Below are positions 1 through 7,796 of a stretch of 58,459 nt of DNA, piece after piece. The position numbers were made by a program, and so were the translations under genes. The stretch's first letter is position 1. Every line of letters begins with the position of its first letter. The stretch covers positions 1 to 58,459 of the forward strand of contig NZ_LOHP01000057.1 of the NCBI RefSeq assembly GCF_001482305.1, given 5' to 3'. The notes under the pieces are model-generated. The model was given only the letters and a program-made list of their open reading frames with translations. It did no database searches and was not told the origin of the DNA. This DNA comes from Leucobacter sp. G161 (GTDB lineage: Bacteria; Actinomycetota; Actinomycetes; Actinomycetales; Microbacteriaceae).

Positions 1-1
1 G

Positions 2-133
2 GTCGCACCCGGCCAGCAGGTCGGCGCGAACGAGGTGCTCGCTGAAGTGATTCCAGTTGCGGGCGCGGGTGACGGCTCAGAGGATGGCGAACTACAATCG
101 GCGGCAACAGCCACGGAAGGTGCGAAACGATGA
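2..133 (+). CDS. Acyl-CoA carboxylase alpha subunit, biotin-carrier C-terminus (partial)
   Basis: Only the last 43 codons are in the window; the gene begins upstream. The visible part reads VAPGQQVGANEVLAEV and then a low-complexity tail ending in AKR. The GQxVxxNEVLAEV pattern is the C-terminal half of a biotinyl/lipoyl beta-barrel, downstream of the biotinylated lysine, which lies outside. With the MaoC and CitE genes following, it is probably the biotin carboxylase/BCCP subunit of an acyl-CoA carboxylase such as methylcrotonyl-CoA carboxylase. A dehydrogenase-complex E2 lipoyl domain would not end a protein here. The stop overlaps the next start as ATGA, so the genes are probably translationally coupled. 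Confidence 0.7.
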   Translation, partial: VAPGQQVGANEVLAEVIPVAGAGDGSEDGELQSAATATEGAKR

Positions 134-651
134 GCGGACGTAGATTCGAGCAGCGCGGGCGATACTTCGACGAGCTGGAGGAGGGCGACGTCTACGTGCA
201 CGCCCCCGCCCGCACCGTCACCGAGGCGGACAATGTGCTGTTCACCACGATGACGATGAACCCGCAGTCGCTGCACCTCGACGCCGAATGGTCAGCTGGC
301 ACCGAGTTCGGCGAGCGGCTCGTGAACAGCATGTTCACGCTGTCCACGCTCGTCGGCCTGTCAGTCGCGCAGCTCACACAGGGCACGATCGTCGCAAACC
401 TCGGGATGACCGACATCCGTTTCCCGTCGCCGATGCGCGCGGGAGACACCATGACCGCCGAGACACTCATTTTCGGCAAGCGGCTCTCGCAGTCGCGCCC
501 CGGTCAGGGCGTTGTCGAGTTCGAGCACACCGCGCGCGACCAGCACGGCAACGTTGTCGCGGTCGCGCGCCGCTCGACCCTCATGCTCTGCCGCCCCGAG
601 GGCGTCCCCGCGCTCGGGGAGCCGGAAGCCACCTCTGGCGGCGACGCATGA
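130..651 (+). CDS. MaoC family dehydratase
   Basis: A 173-aa protein of the hot-dog fold MaoC family, which hydrates or dehydrates enoyl/3-hydroxyacyl-CoA thioesters. The N-terminal part has the family's FDELEEGDVY entry and a MNPQSLHLD segment near residues 43-51, corresponding to the hydratase motif region (D/N...H). The C-terminal half (ANLGMTDIRFPSPMRAGDT) is the usual second strand set. It overlaps the carboxylase stop by ATGA at its start and the lyase start by ATGA at its end, making a tight operon. The order matches the mycobacterial accA1/fadE19/Rv2499c/citE leucine cluster (established knowledge), except that no acyl-CoA dehydrogenase lies between. The exact substrate cannot be read from sequence. 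Confidence 0.85.
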   Translation: MSGRRFEQRGRYFDELEEGDVYVHAPARTVTEADNVLFTTMTMNPQSLHLDAEWSAGTEFGERLVNSMFTLSTLVGLSVAQLTQGTIVANLGMTDIRFPSPMRAGDTMTAETLIFGKRLSQSRPGQGVVEFEHTARDQHGNVVAVARRSTLMLCRPEGVPALGEPEATSGGDA

Positions 652-1481
652 TCGCCGGACCAGCGCTGCTGTTCTGCCCGGGCGACCGCCCCGACCGCTA
701 CGCGAAGGCAGCGGACCGAGCCGACACCGTGATCATCGACCTCGAAGACGCTGTCGCACCAGCAGATAAGCAGGCTGCGCGAGACGCCCTCATCGCGCAT
801 CCGCTCGACCCTGCACGGGTGATCGTGCGCGTGAACCCGGCAGGCTCCGAGTTTCACGCCGCAGACCTGCAGGCCCTCACGCAAACCGCCTACCGCAGGA
901 TCATGCTGCCGAAGGCCGAAACCCCCGGCAACCTCGACGGCCTCGAAGGCTACGAGGTGATCGCGCTCTGCGAGACACCCATCGGAGTTCGAGACGTCGA
1001 CGCGCTCGCCGCAGACCCGCGGGTCGCGGCGCTCACCTGGGGAGCCGAGGATCTCGTCGCGGCGATCGGCGGCTTCAAGAGTCGCACCGCCGATGGGCGC
1101 TTTGGTGAGCTCGCGCAGTATGCCCGCTCACGGGTGCTGCTCGCCGCGGCGGCCGCGGGGAAGCCAGCGTACGACACCGTACACACCGACCTGCAGGATG
1201 ACGAGGGTCTGCGCGAGGAGGCCACCGAGGCGGCGGCGTCGGGGTTCCGTGGGGCGATGTGCCTGCACCCGAGGCAGGTGCCGATCCTCCGTGAAGCGTA
1301 CCGGCCCAGCGACGCCGCGACCCAGTGGGCCGCTGGCGTGCTCGAGACCGCACGCTCGGCACCCGGTGGCGTCTTTGCTTACAATGGGCAGATGATCGAC
1401 GAACCGCTGCTGCGTCAGGCCCGCCGCATTGCCGAGGCCGCCGCGGCCTCGGACACCCAGGCGCCGGGAGCGGCGGACTGA
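648..1481 (+). CDS. CitE-like CoA ester lyase (HpcH/HpaI aldolase family)
   Basis: A 277-aa TIM-barrel lyase. The start MIAGPALLFCPGDRPDRYAK is characteristic, with the metal/CoA region TVIIDLEDAVAP near residues 25-36, R-V-NP near 61-65, LPKAE near 85-89 and the metal-binding ALTWGAEDL near 126-134. Such proteins cleave 3-hydroxyacyl-CoA esters to acetyl-CoA or acetoacetate. The mycobacterial homologue in the same gene order (Rv2498c) acts on hydroxymethylglutaryl-CoA-type substrates of leucine breakdown, so that role is inferred here. The ATG overlaps the MaoC stop (ATGA). The frame is open upstream to 288, but that stretch lies inside maoC and has no family similarity. Confidence 0.85.
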   Translation: MIAGPALLFCPGDRPDRYAKAADRADTVIIDLEDAVAPADKQAARDALIAHPLDPARVIVRVNPAGSEFHAADLQALTQTAYRRIMLPKAETPGNLDGLEGYEVIALCETPIGVRDVDALAADPRVAALTWGAEDLVAAIGGFKSRTADGRFGELAQYARSRVLLAAAAAGKPAYDTVHTDLQDDEGLREEATEAAASGFRGAMCLHPRQVPILREAYRPSDAATQWAAGVLETARSAPGGVFAYNGQMIDEPLLRQARRIAEAAAASDTQAPGAAD

Positions 1482-1484
1482 CAG

Positions 1485-2273
1485 GTGAGCCGCCAGCGTG
1501 ACGCCGGGCAGCCGCGCACCCCAGTGGTGCCGCGGCGCTCAGCGTCGCTGCTGCTCGTGCGCGACGATCCGCTGCGTGTGCTCATGCTGCGCCGCGGCAG
1601 CTCACGCGGAGCATTCCCCTCGGCGCTCGTATTTCCCGGTGGGGTGCTCGAACCCAGTGACGGGCCGCTCGCGCGCGACAACGGATCGGCTCTCGAAGAC
1701 GAGGCCGCGGCGCTGCGGGTGACCGCGATCCGCGAGACCTGGGAAGAGGTGGGCGTGCTGCTCGCCCGCGGCCCTGGCGAGCGCCTGCTCGGGGGAGCGG
1801 AGGTGCCGACGCCCGCCGCCGCGGGCGCCGCTGGTCTCGCCGGCATTCTTGGGGCGACGGCAGCTCGGCTCGCGGTCGAGGATGTTGTGCCGTTCGGGCG
1901 GTGGATCACACCCGAGGGCGGGAGACGACGCTTTGACACTGACTTCTTCCTGGCGCGCGCCCCCGACGAGCAGGAGCCGACGGCAGACGGGGTCGAAGCG
2001 GTCGCCGTCCGCTGGGTGCAGCCCGGTGAAGCGACGCGTCTGCCCGGCGAACTGCTGCTGCTGCCGACGCTCATGAATCTCAAGCGGCTGGGCGAGCACG
2101 CCTCGGTCGACGAGGTGCTCGCTGCGGCCCCGCACTACCCGCGAATTCCGGTCACCTCAACCGTTGGTTTTGGTGCTGATGGGTCGCCGGTGGTGCGGAT
2201 CCCGGCAGAGGCCGGCTACGGCGTCACCGAGTTCCACCCGAAAGACCCGGGGCACTACGACCTCGAACGCTAG
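1485..2273 (+). CDS. NUDIX hydrolase (NUDT7/19-like)
   Basis: A 262-aa protein with an N-terminal strand SASLLLVRDDPLRVLMLRR, then LVFPGGVLE and the catalytic RETWEEVGVLL segment near residues 83-93, i.e. the REUxEExG core of a Nudix box. The long insertion between PGG and RET is typical of NUDT19/CoA-pyrophosphatase-like relatives. Its place at the end of an acyl-CoA operon suggests hydrolysis of CoA esters or nucleotides, by inference. The GTG start lies 3 nt after the citE stop; no better start is seen. It is probably the last gene of the operon beginning upstream of the window. Confidence 0.85.
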   Translation: MSRQRDAGQPRTPVVPRRSASLLLVRDDPLRVLMLRRGSSRGAFPSALVFPGGVLEPSDGPLARDNGSALEDEAAALRVTAIRETWEEVGVLLARGPGERLLGGAEVPTPAAAGAAGLAGILGATAARLAVEDVVPFGRWITPEGGRRRFDTDFFLARAPDEQEPTADGVEAVAVRWVQPGEATRLPGELLLLPTLMNLKRLGEHASVDEVLAAAPHYPRIPVTSTVGFGADGSPVVRIPAEAGYGVTEFHPKDPGHYDLER

Positions 2274-2618
2274 CGTCAGCGTCGAGGCTCAGGCACGCCC
2301 AGCCCGAATCGCTCAGGCGCCATGCCCTCAGCGAAGTCAGGAGTGATCGGCAGCAAAAAAGCCATGACCTCGCTGAGGTCATGGCTTGTGAATGCTCCTC
2401 ATTGTTGGGGTCTGCACCTGCAATTGTGAAGACCCCTCACGTCAATCAGGGCCTGTCAGTAGCTACCGACAAAGGGACCCGGAACACCCACTTCATCTCT
2501 GGCCCGGAGCTTCGATAGTCCAAACACCGCTGCTGTGTCGGGCTGGACCAAAGCGGCCTCGGTGCGCAACCGCAGTACTGCTCTACGCCCAGGTACGCAA
2601 TGACGTCATGGTCGTGCA
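2274..2618. other. Intergenic region between convergent genes
   Basis: This 345-nt gap between convergent NUDIX and TetR genes contains one strong hairpin (2359-2387). The rest (about 2390-2618) has small ORFs on both strands with no recognisable family and no clear ribosome binding site. A TTCGA run near 2514 lacks tRNA arms. Confidence 0.5.
2355..2387 (-). terminator. Rho-independent terminator, oriented mainly for the minus strand
   Basis: A perfect 13-bp stem (2359-2371 with 2375-2387) closes a 3-nt loop. Six A residues at 2355-2360 become a U-run on the minus strand, so it best terminates transcription coming from the TetR side. It could also stop the NUDIX operon from the other side, but no U-run follows on the plus strand. 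Confidence 0.8.
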
Positions 2619-3242
2619 TTACTCTGGCGTACCGCCACACCGGCCAATCGATGCCGGAGCCTGCGCTGCGAACAGGCTGCTGAGCGCCATCTCTGCGAGG
2701 ATGCTCCGCACGCGGGTGGGCGAGGCGAGCGAGCCGCTGTACGGGGTTGAGTTCAGGAGACCGAATACCGCGTGAAGGCGCACGGTGAGATCGGCGCGAC
2801 TTGCCTCCGGCATGAGGCGTTCGGTGATGGCAACCCAGCCGTTCACGTAGCGCCGCTGCAGGCTGCGCACCTGCCGCCGCGGCTCCTCGGGAAGATTGCC
2901 GAGCTCGCGCTCCTGCGCAAGAATCACGTCGCGCTCGTTTGTCGCGAAGTCGAGGTGGAAATGCACGAGCCTGTGCAGCGTCTCCTCGTCCCCGAGATTC
3001 TCGGCGATGATCGCCTCGTAGCCGGCAAGCAGCCGTTCACTCGCGCCAACGAGCAGCTGCGTGAGAATGTCCTCTTTGCTTGAGAAGTGCCGGTAGAGGG
3101 CGGGGCCGCTCACGCCGACGGCGGATCCGAGGAGGTCGATCGAGACGCCGCTGAAGCCACGCTCGGCGATGAGGGTCGCGGCGGCCTCAAGATACCGCTC
3201 GCGTCGCTGCGCCTTTGCGAGCTCCCGGGGCGATGCTGACAT
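2619..3242 (-). CDS. TetR/AcrR family transcriptional regulator
   Basis: A regulator of about 207 aa. The N-terminal helix-turn-helix is clear: AAATLIAERGFSGVSIDLLGSA followed by VGVSGPALYRHFSSKEDIL, the canonical TetR recognition helix. The C-terminal ligand/dimer domain is helical, without a known ligand signature. It resembles mycobacterial fatty-acid/CoA-related TetR proteins, and the neighbouring acyl-CoA operon is a possible target by inference only. I chose the ATG at 3242, because a TACGAT -10 hexamer ends 8 nt upstream and fits a leaderless start. An in-frame ATG at 3251 would lie inside that hexamer. Confidence 0.88.
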   Translation of the reverse strand: MSASPRELAKAQRRERYLEAAATLIAERGFSGVSIDLLGSAVGVSGPALYRHFSSKEDILTQLLVGASERLLAGYEAIIAENLGDEETLHRLVHFHLDFATNERDVILAQERELGNLPEEPRRQVRSLQRRYVNGWVAITERLMPEASRADLTVRLHAVFGLLNSTPYSGSLASPTRVRSILAEMALSSLFAAQAPASIGRCGGTPE

Positions 3243-3249
3243 GCATCTC

Positions 3250-3255
3250 ATCGTA
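3250..3255 (-). promoter_or_regulatory. -10 hexamer of leaderless tetR promoter
   Basis: TACGAT on the minus strand ends 8 nt before the ATG at 3242. No Shine-Dalgarno sequence lies between, as in other leaderless starts of this window. Confidence 0.45.
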
Positions 3256-3331
3256 GCCCAGCGGCGTGCTTTCGGGGCAGGGCCGCGGGCATCCAGTTAT
3301 CGGGTGATAACAGCACTCAGGACGGTTGCGC

Positions 3332-3562
3332 TCATGAAGACACGACGAGCAGCTCGCCGACCTCGCAGTCGAGCGCCCGGCAGATCGCAGTGAGAGTCGA
3401 GAAGCGGATCGCGCGTGCGCGGTCATTCTTGAGAACCGACAGATTGACAATGCTCACCCCAACACGCTCGCTGAGTTCGGTGAGCGTCATGCCGCGCTCG
3501 GCGAGCAACTCATCGAGCCGGCAGTGGATCGCGTGCCCCTCCTCGGGATCTGCCGGGCTCAT
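3332..3562 (-). CDS. XRE family helix-turn-helix regulator (YozG-like)
   Basis: A 76-aa single-domain Cro/CI-type DNA-binding protein. After IHCRLDELLAERGMTLTELSERVGVSIVNLSVLKND comes the ICRALDCEVGELL tail that marks this small XRE subgroup. Its ATG overlaps the stop of the upstream DUF2975 gene by ATGA, so the two are co-translated. DUF2975 membrane protein plus small XRE protein is a recurrent pair in Gram-positive bacteria (for example YoaS/YozG). The molecular role is not well defined. Autoregulation through the palindromes at 4288-4320 is plausible but unproven. Confidence 0.88.
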   Translation of the reverse strand: MSPADPEEGHAIHCRLDELLAERGMTLTELSERVGVSIVNLSVLKNDRARAIRFSTLTAICRALDCEVGELLVVSS

Positions 3563-4176
3563 ACCAGCCCCTCGGTCTCCCGCTGAATGCGCGCGCCAAC
3601 GGTGTAAGCGGTGGCGATAATGCCGAAGACAAAGATCGCGACGAAGAAGTAGACGGGGTTCGCCGAGACGCCGAAGCTGAAGTAGTCGCCCTCCGAGAGA
3701 TCGAGGAGCGCCTCCGTCGTTCCCATCTGGCCGAGGATCGGCGGGAGCATCACGCCGAAGATGGCCGCGAACCCCGTGGTGACGACGAGGGCAGTATTGC
3801 CGCGACCGAAGAAGACGCCGCGCAGCGCCCGCTTGCCGAGGATAAGGAGGCAGACGATGACCGTGGTGATGGCGACGAAGCTCGTTGCCTGCTCGGCAAT
3901 GAGGAATCCGGTCGCTGGCGCCACAAGCCCTGGCACGTCGACGGTTGCTGCGGTCACCACCGCGGAGACCTCAGCGCCGCCGGGGCCGAGTGGGAGCTTG
4001 GCTGGGAGCTCGAAAAATGTCGGGTTGATTGTGTGCTGGCCGGGGCCCAGAGTGCGAACTGTGCTCGTCACGAAGTCGATTGCGCTTGCGATGATGATGG
4101 CCGCGCCGAGCAGCATGAGGATCACGAGGGCGACGCGGTCGGCCTTGGCCGGGCGGTAGTTGGAGGGGGTACTCAT
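3559..4176 (-). CDS. DUF2975 family membrane protein
   Basis: A 205-aa integral membrane protein with about four hydrophobic helices: residues roughly 15-37 (VALVILMLLGAAIIIASAID), 95-112, 128-148 and 172-193. It has an extracytoplasmic loop rich in G and P after helix 1. This layout and the coupled XRE gene are those of DUF2975 proteins; the family function is unknown. An AAGGAC ribosome binding site lies 8-13 nt before the ATG. The gene is divergent from clpC across a 321-nt gap carrying TATCGATA-type palindromes. Confidence 0.75.
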   Translation of the reverse strand: MSTPSNYRPAKADRVALVILMLLGAAIIIASAIDFVTSTVRTLGPGQHTINPTFFELPAKLPLGPGGAEVSAVVTAATVDVPGLVAPATGFLIAEQATSFVAITTVIVCLLILGKRALRGVFFGRGNTALVVTTGFAAIFGVMLPPILGQMGTTEALLDLSEGDYFSFGVSANPVYFFVAIFVFGIIATAYTVGARIQRETEGLV

Positions 4177-4287
4177 ACGCGCGGGTCCTTCTGGGGTTGG
4201 GGCTGGGGCTGGGGGCTGGGCCTGGGTCGGGGCCTGAGGTCGATGGAGAGTTCTGTCGCGATGCGAGAGTTCACCTCTCGAGGAGTT

Positions 4288-4320
4288 TATCGATTGTCGA
4301 TATTAACGCTTATCGATAAG
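4288..4320. promoter_or_regulatory. Pair of TATCGATA-type palindromic operators
   Basis: Positions 4288-4302 form TATCGA-TTG-TCGATA. Positions 4309-4320 form the perfect 12-bp palindrome CTTATCGATAAG. The shared half-site and about 19-bp centre spacing suggest two dimers on one DNA face. The adjacent XRE protein (3332-3562) or a PadR/MarR-type regulator could bind; the identity is inferred. Confidence 0.5.
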
Positions 4321-4397
4321 TGTGCGACGTGTGATCCGAGTTGTCAAACCAGGGTTTCGTGAAATCGGTAGCGCTCCGCGACCGCCGATCCCGCGCG

Positions 4398-4414
4398 TCA
4401 CGCCTCTGGCGAAC
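4398..4414 (+). promoter_or_regulatory. Putative ClgR-type operator upstream of clpC
   Basis: The core CGC-N5-GCG (4401-4411), extended by AAC on the right, matches the actinobacterial ClgR half-site GGCGAAC exactly. The left half (TCACGCC) matches 5 of 7. ClgR is the known activator of clp genes in actinobacteria. The site sits about 90 nt before the ATG, a plausible activator position. Confidence 0.45.
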
Positions 4415-4497
4415 ACGGCCCCACATGTGTCCCGGGGCGCGTAGCCTGGGTCTATCGGCGGATCCACACTCCGTGCGAACCGTCAAGGAGGGTATAG

Positions 4498-7023
4498 ATG
4501 TTTGAGAGATTCACTGACCGCGCTCGTCGCGTGATCGTGCTCGCCCAGGAAGAGGCGAAGCTGCTCAACCACAACTACATTGGTACTGAGCACATCCTGC
4601 TCGGCCTCATTCACGAGGGCGAGGGTGTCGCGGCGAAAGCTCTTGAGCAGCTCGACATCTCACTCGACGCTGTGCGCGCACAGGTCACCGAAATCATCGG
4701 GACCGGTCAGCAGCCACCGTCGGGCCACATTCCGTTCACGCCGCGTGCGAAGAAGATGCTTGAGCTGAGCCTGCGCGAGTCGCTGCAGCTCGGGCACAAC
4801 TACATCGGCACCGAGCACATTCTCCTCGGCCTCATCCGTGAGGGCGAGGGCGTTGCCGCTCAGGTGCTCGTGAAGCTCGGCGCCGACCTCAACCGCGTGC
4901 GCCAGGCCGTGATCCAGCTCCTCTCCGGCTACCAGGCCGGCAAGGAGAGCGCGACCGTCGGTGCCCCCGAGGCAGGCGAAGCGCCCAAGGGTTCGCAGGT
5001 GCTCGACCAGTTCGGTCGCAACCTCACCCAGGCCGCTCGCGAGGGCAAGCTCGATCCCGTGATCGGGCGTGAGAAAGAGGTCGAGCGGGTCATGCAGATC
5101 CTCTCGCGCCGCTCGAAGAACAACCCCGTGCTCATCGGCGAACCCGGCGTCGGCAAGACCGCCGTCGTCGAGGGCCTCGCGCAGGCAATCATCAAGGGCG
5201 AGGTGCCCGAGACGTTGAAGGACAAGCAGGTCTACGTGCTTGACCTCTCGTCGATGATCGCCGGCAGCCGCTACCGCGGTGACTTCGAGGAACGCCTGAA
5301 GAAGGTCACCAAGGAGATCCGCAATCGCGGTGACATCATCATCTTCATCGACGAGATCCACACGCTCGTCGGCGCAGGTGCTGCCGAGGGCGCGATCGAT
5401 GCCGCGAACATCCTCAAGCCGATGCTCTCGCGCGGCGAACTGCAGACCATCGGTGCGACCACGCTCGACGAGTTCCGCAAGCACTTCGAGAAGGACGCGG
5501 CGCTTGAGCGTCGCTTCCCGTCGATCATGGTGAACGAGCCGTCGCTGCCGCACTCGATCAACATCTTGAAGGGCCTCCGCGACCGCTACGAGGCACACCA
5601 CAAGGTGTCGATCACCGACGGTGCGATCGTCGCCGCCGTGAACCTCGCGGATCGCTACGTGCAGGATCGCTTCCTCCCGGACAAGGCCATCGACCTCATC
5701 GACGAAGCCGGCGCACGCCTGCGGCTGTCGATCCTCTCGAGCCCGCCCGAGCTGCGCGAATTCGACGAGAAGATCGCCGTTGTCCGCGCCGACAAGGAGC
5801 AGGCAATCGAGGCGCAGGACTTCGAGAAGGCCGCGAACAAGCGCGACGAGGAAAAGAAGCTCATCGCTGAACGCCTCCGCCTTGAAAAGCAGTGGCGCGC
5901 AGGCGACGTCGCGACGAACGCCGAGGTCGATGAGGGACTCATCGCCGAGGTGCTCGCGCAGGCGACCGGCATCCCCGTCTTCAAGCTCACCGAGGAAGAG
6001 ACCAGCCGTCTCCGCTTCATGGAAGATGCCCTGCACCAGCGGGTCATCGGCCAGAACGAGGCGATCTCGGCGCTCGCGAAGACGATCCGCCGCCAGCGTG
6101 CTGGCCTGAAGGATCCGAAGCGCCCCTCGGGCTCGTTCATCTTCGCCGGCCCCACGGGCGTCGGTAAGACCGAGCTCGCGAAGGCCCTCGCGGAGTTCCT
6201 GTTCGACGACGAAGACGCGCTCATCTCGCTCGACATGTCCGAGTACGGCGAGAAGCACACCGTGTCCCGCCTGTTCGGTGCCCCTCCCGGGTTCGTCGGC
6301 TTCGAAGAGGGCGGCCAGCTCACCGAGAAGGTGCGCCGCAAGCCGTTCTCCGTCGTGCTCTTCGACGAGATCGAGAAGGCGCACCCCGACATCTTCAACT
6401 CGCTGTTGCAGGTGCTCGAAGAGGGTCGTCTCACCGACGGCCAGGGCCGCGTTGTCGACTTCAAGAACACCGTCATCATCATGACCACGAACCTCGGTTC
6501 CTCGGCAATTGCCGGCGGCCCGGTCGGGTTCCAGCTCGAGGGCGACTCGCAGGTCGGCTACGAGACGATGAAGGGCAAGGTCAACGAGGAGCTCAAGAAG
6601 CACTTCAAGCCCGAGTTCCTGAACCGTGTCGATGACACGATCGTCTTCCCGCAGCTCTCGAAGCCCGAGCTGCTGCAGATTGTTGACCTGTTCGTGAAGC
6701 AGCTCAAGGACCGTCTCCTTGACCGCGACATGTACATCGAGGTTTCGCAGTCGGCGCGTGAGCGTCTCTCCGAGATCGGGTACGACCCGACGCTCGGTGC
6801 GCGTCCGCTGCGCCGTGCGATCCAGCGCGAGATCGAGGACAGGCTCTCCGAGCAGATCCTCGGTGCGGAGCTGCTCGCAGGCGACACCGTGATGGTGGAT
6901 CTCGAAGAGGGCAAGTTCACCTTCGAGACGAAGCGCGACACTGAGAAGTCGCACGGCGAGGCCTCGGCTGCCGCCGCTGCAGCTGCCGCCTCGACCGGGA
7001 TCACCCCGGGCCAGGGCGAGTAA
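4498..7023 (+). CDS. clpC: ATP-dependent Clp protease ATP-binding subunit ClpC
   Basis: An 841-aa AAA+ unfoldase that feeds substrates to ClpP1P2. The two Clp-N repeats lie at about residues 3-145, each containing [14 protein letters not shown]. The first AAA+ module has Walker A GEPGVGKT at 214-221 and Walker [10 protein letters not shown] near 281-289. A UVR-like middle segment lies at about 425-465. The second Walker A, GPTGVGKT, is at 551-558, followed by a D2-small domain. The C-terminus is an alanine-rich tail of about 20 residues. GGAGG at 4487-4491 precedes the ATG. It is monocistronic, closed by a terminator at 7039-7067, and probably ClgR-regulated. Confidence 0.98.
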   Translation: MFERFTDRARRVIVLAQEEAKLLNHNYIGTEHILLGLIHEGEGVAAKALEQLDISLDAVRAQVTEIIGTGQQPPSGHIPFTPRAKKMLELSLRESLQLGHNYIGTEHILLGLIREGEGVAAQVLVKLGADLNRVRQAVIQLLSGYQAGKESATVGAPEAGEAPKGSQVLDQFGRNLTQAAREGKLDPVIGREKEVERVMQILSRRSKNNPVLIGEPGVGKTAVVEGLAQAIIKGEVPETLKDKQVYVLDLSSMIAGSRYRGDFEERLKKVTKEIRNRGDIIIFIDEIHTLVGAGAAEGAIDAANILKPMLSRGELQTIGATTLDEFRKHFEKDAALERRFPSIMVNEPSLPHSINILKGLRDRYEAHHKVSITDGAIVAAVNLADRYVQDRFLPDKAIDLIDEAGARLRLSILSSPPELREFDEKIAVVRADKEQAIEAQDFEKAANKRDEEKKLIAERLRLEKQWRAGDVATNAEVDEGLIAEVLAQATGIPVFKLTEEETSRLRFMEDALHQRVIGQNEAISALAKTIRRQRAGLKDPKRPSGSFIFAGPTGVGKTELAKALAEFLFDDEDALISLDMSEYGEKHTVSRLFGAPPGFVGFEEGGQLTEKVRRKPFSVVLFDEIEKAHPDIFNSLLQVLEEGRLTDGQGRVVDFKNTVIIMTTNLGSSAIAGGPVGFQLEGDSQVGYETMKGKVNEELKKHFKPEFLNRVDDTIVFPQLSKPELLQIVDLFVKQLKDRLLDRDMYIEVSQSARERLSEIGYDPTLGARPLRRAIQREIEDRLSEQILGAELLAGDTVMVDLEEGKFTFETKRDTEKSHGEASAAAAAAAASTGITPGQGE

Positions 7024-7038
7024 CGTACGCGAACTGAA

Positions 7039-7067
7039 GGGGCTCGGCATTGCGCCGGGCCCCTTTT
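7039..7067 (+). terminator. Rho-independent terminator of clpC
   Basis: A 10-bp GC-rich stem (7039-7048 with 7054-7063, one G-U pair) and a 5-nt loop are followed by TTTT, starting 15 nt after the clpC stop. Confidence 0.85.
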
Positions 7068-7174
7068 CTGTACCCACTGTGTGTGGGTGCGCCAGAGTCT
7101 CGGATAATGCGCCGGGGTCTCGCGCCTCGCGCCTCGTGCCGTGCCCCGCGCCCGAAGATACGTAATCGACGCAT

Positions 7175-7206
7175 CGTATGCCGAAAACTCCCACAAACGG
7201 CATACG
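7175..7206. repeat. 9-bp inverted repeat downstream of ogt
   Basis: CGTATGCCG (7175-7183) and CGGCATACG (7198-7206) are perfect inverted copies around a 14-nt spacer. The repeat lies 3' of ogt on the minus strand. No U-run follows, so it may be an RNA 3' stabiliser or a protein site rather than a classical terminator. Confidence 0.5.
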
Positions 7207-7223
7207 AACGGGCAAAGACAGAC

Positions 7224-7796
7224 CTACCGCAGTAGGGCGCCCTCGTGTGCGAGCAGGTGCTCTTTGAGCCCTCGACCGAACAGGTACTTTCCCAGGCTGC
7301 CGTCCGCCCGAATAACCCGGTGGCAGGGAACGATGAGCGCGATCAGGTTCACCGCGCACACCGAAGCCGCTGCCCGCACCGCAGATGGCCGGTCCGCGAG
7401 ACTGGCAAGCTCCGAGTAGGTGACTGTTCGTCCGGCTGGTACGCCGCGGAGCGCATCCCACACCTCCCGCCGAAACGGGGTCTCTCGCTGCGAGACTGTC
7501 AGCGCATCCACCGCGGTCACATCGCCGCCAGCGTAGGCCCTGAGTGCGGTCGGGATAGCTCCGTCCGTGGTTTCCGAGCCCGCTATGCCTCGAGCCGCGT
7601 GCCTCTGGTCGCTCGCCTGCAGTCGGCGCCAGAGCAAGTCGCCTGCAACGCCGTTGACCTGGCGAGGCTGGCTCTCTCGCGGTGAGATGGGGCTTGTGAA
7701 CCCTGCGGCGCGAATGACGTTATCTTCCGAACTCCAGATAGTGAGAAACGGATGGCCGACGATGTCGACGGTGACGTGTGCGAGGGGCTCGCTCAT
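7224..7796 (-). CDS. ogt: Methylated-DNA--protein-cysteine S-methyltransferase
   Basis: A 190-aa suicide repair protein that transfers O6-alkyl groups from guanine to its own cysteine. The active-site motif IVPCHRV places Cys at residue 158. It is preceded by the DNA-binding helix region TVTYSELASLADRPSAVRA and followed by GSLGKYLFGRGLKEHLLAHE. I took the ATG at 7796 because it overlaps the upstream alkA stop (ATGA). The open frame continues to 8000, but that part is antisense-like and lies inside alkA. Coupling to the Ada-AlkA fusion makes a two-gene alkylation-repair operon. Confidence 0.93.
   Translation of the reverse strand: MSEPLAHVTVDIVGHPFLTIWSSEDNVIRAAGFTSPISPRESQPRQVNGVAGDLLWRRLQASDQRHAARGIAGSETTDGAIPTALRAYAGGDVTAVDALTVSQRETPFRREVWDALRGVPAGRTVTYSELASLADRPSAVRAAASVCAVNLIALIVPCHRVIRADGSLGKYLFGRGLKEHLLAHEGALLR

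Larger units (their letters stand above)
4177..4497. other. Divergent promoter region between DUF2975 gene and clpC
   Basis: No gene is visible in this 321-nt stretch. It holds a G-rich run (about 4185-4235), two adjacent AT-rich palindromes at 4288-4320, a ClgR-like site at about 4398-4414 and the clpC promoter and ribosome binding site. The palindromic segment has much lower GC than its surroundings. Confidence 0.6.

Noticed and set aside
2508..2530. TTCGA run resembling a tRNA T-loop
   Set aside because: The flanking arms do not pair and no acceptor, D or anticodon arm is present.
2392..2775. 127-aa plus-strand and 64-aa minus-strand frames near the TetR gene
   Set aside because: No family, no ribosome binding site, poor codon bias; the plus frame overlaps the TetR gene.
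4660..7461. 933-aa open frame on the minus strand opposite clpC
   Set aside because: It is a codon-bias shadow: Arg/Leu/Val-rich, no domain, no ribosome binding site, and it runs through the clpC terminator.
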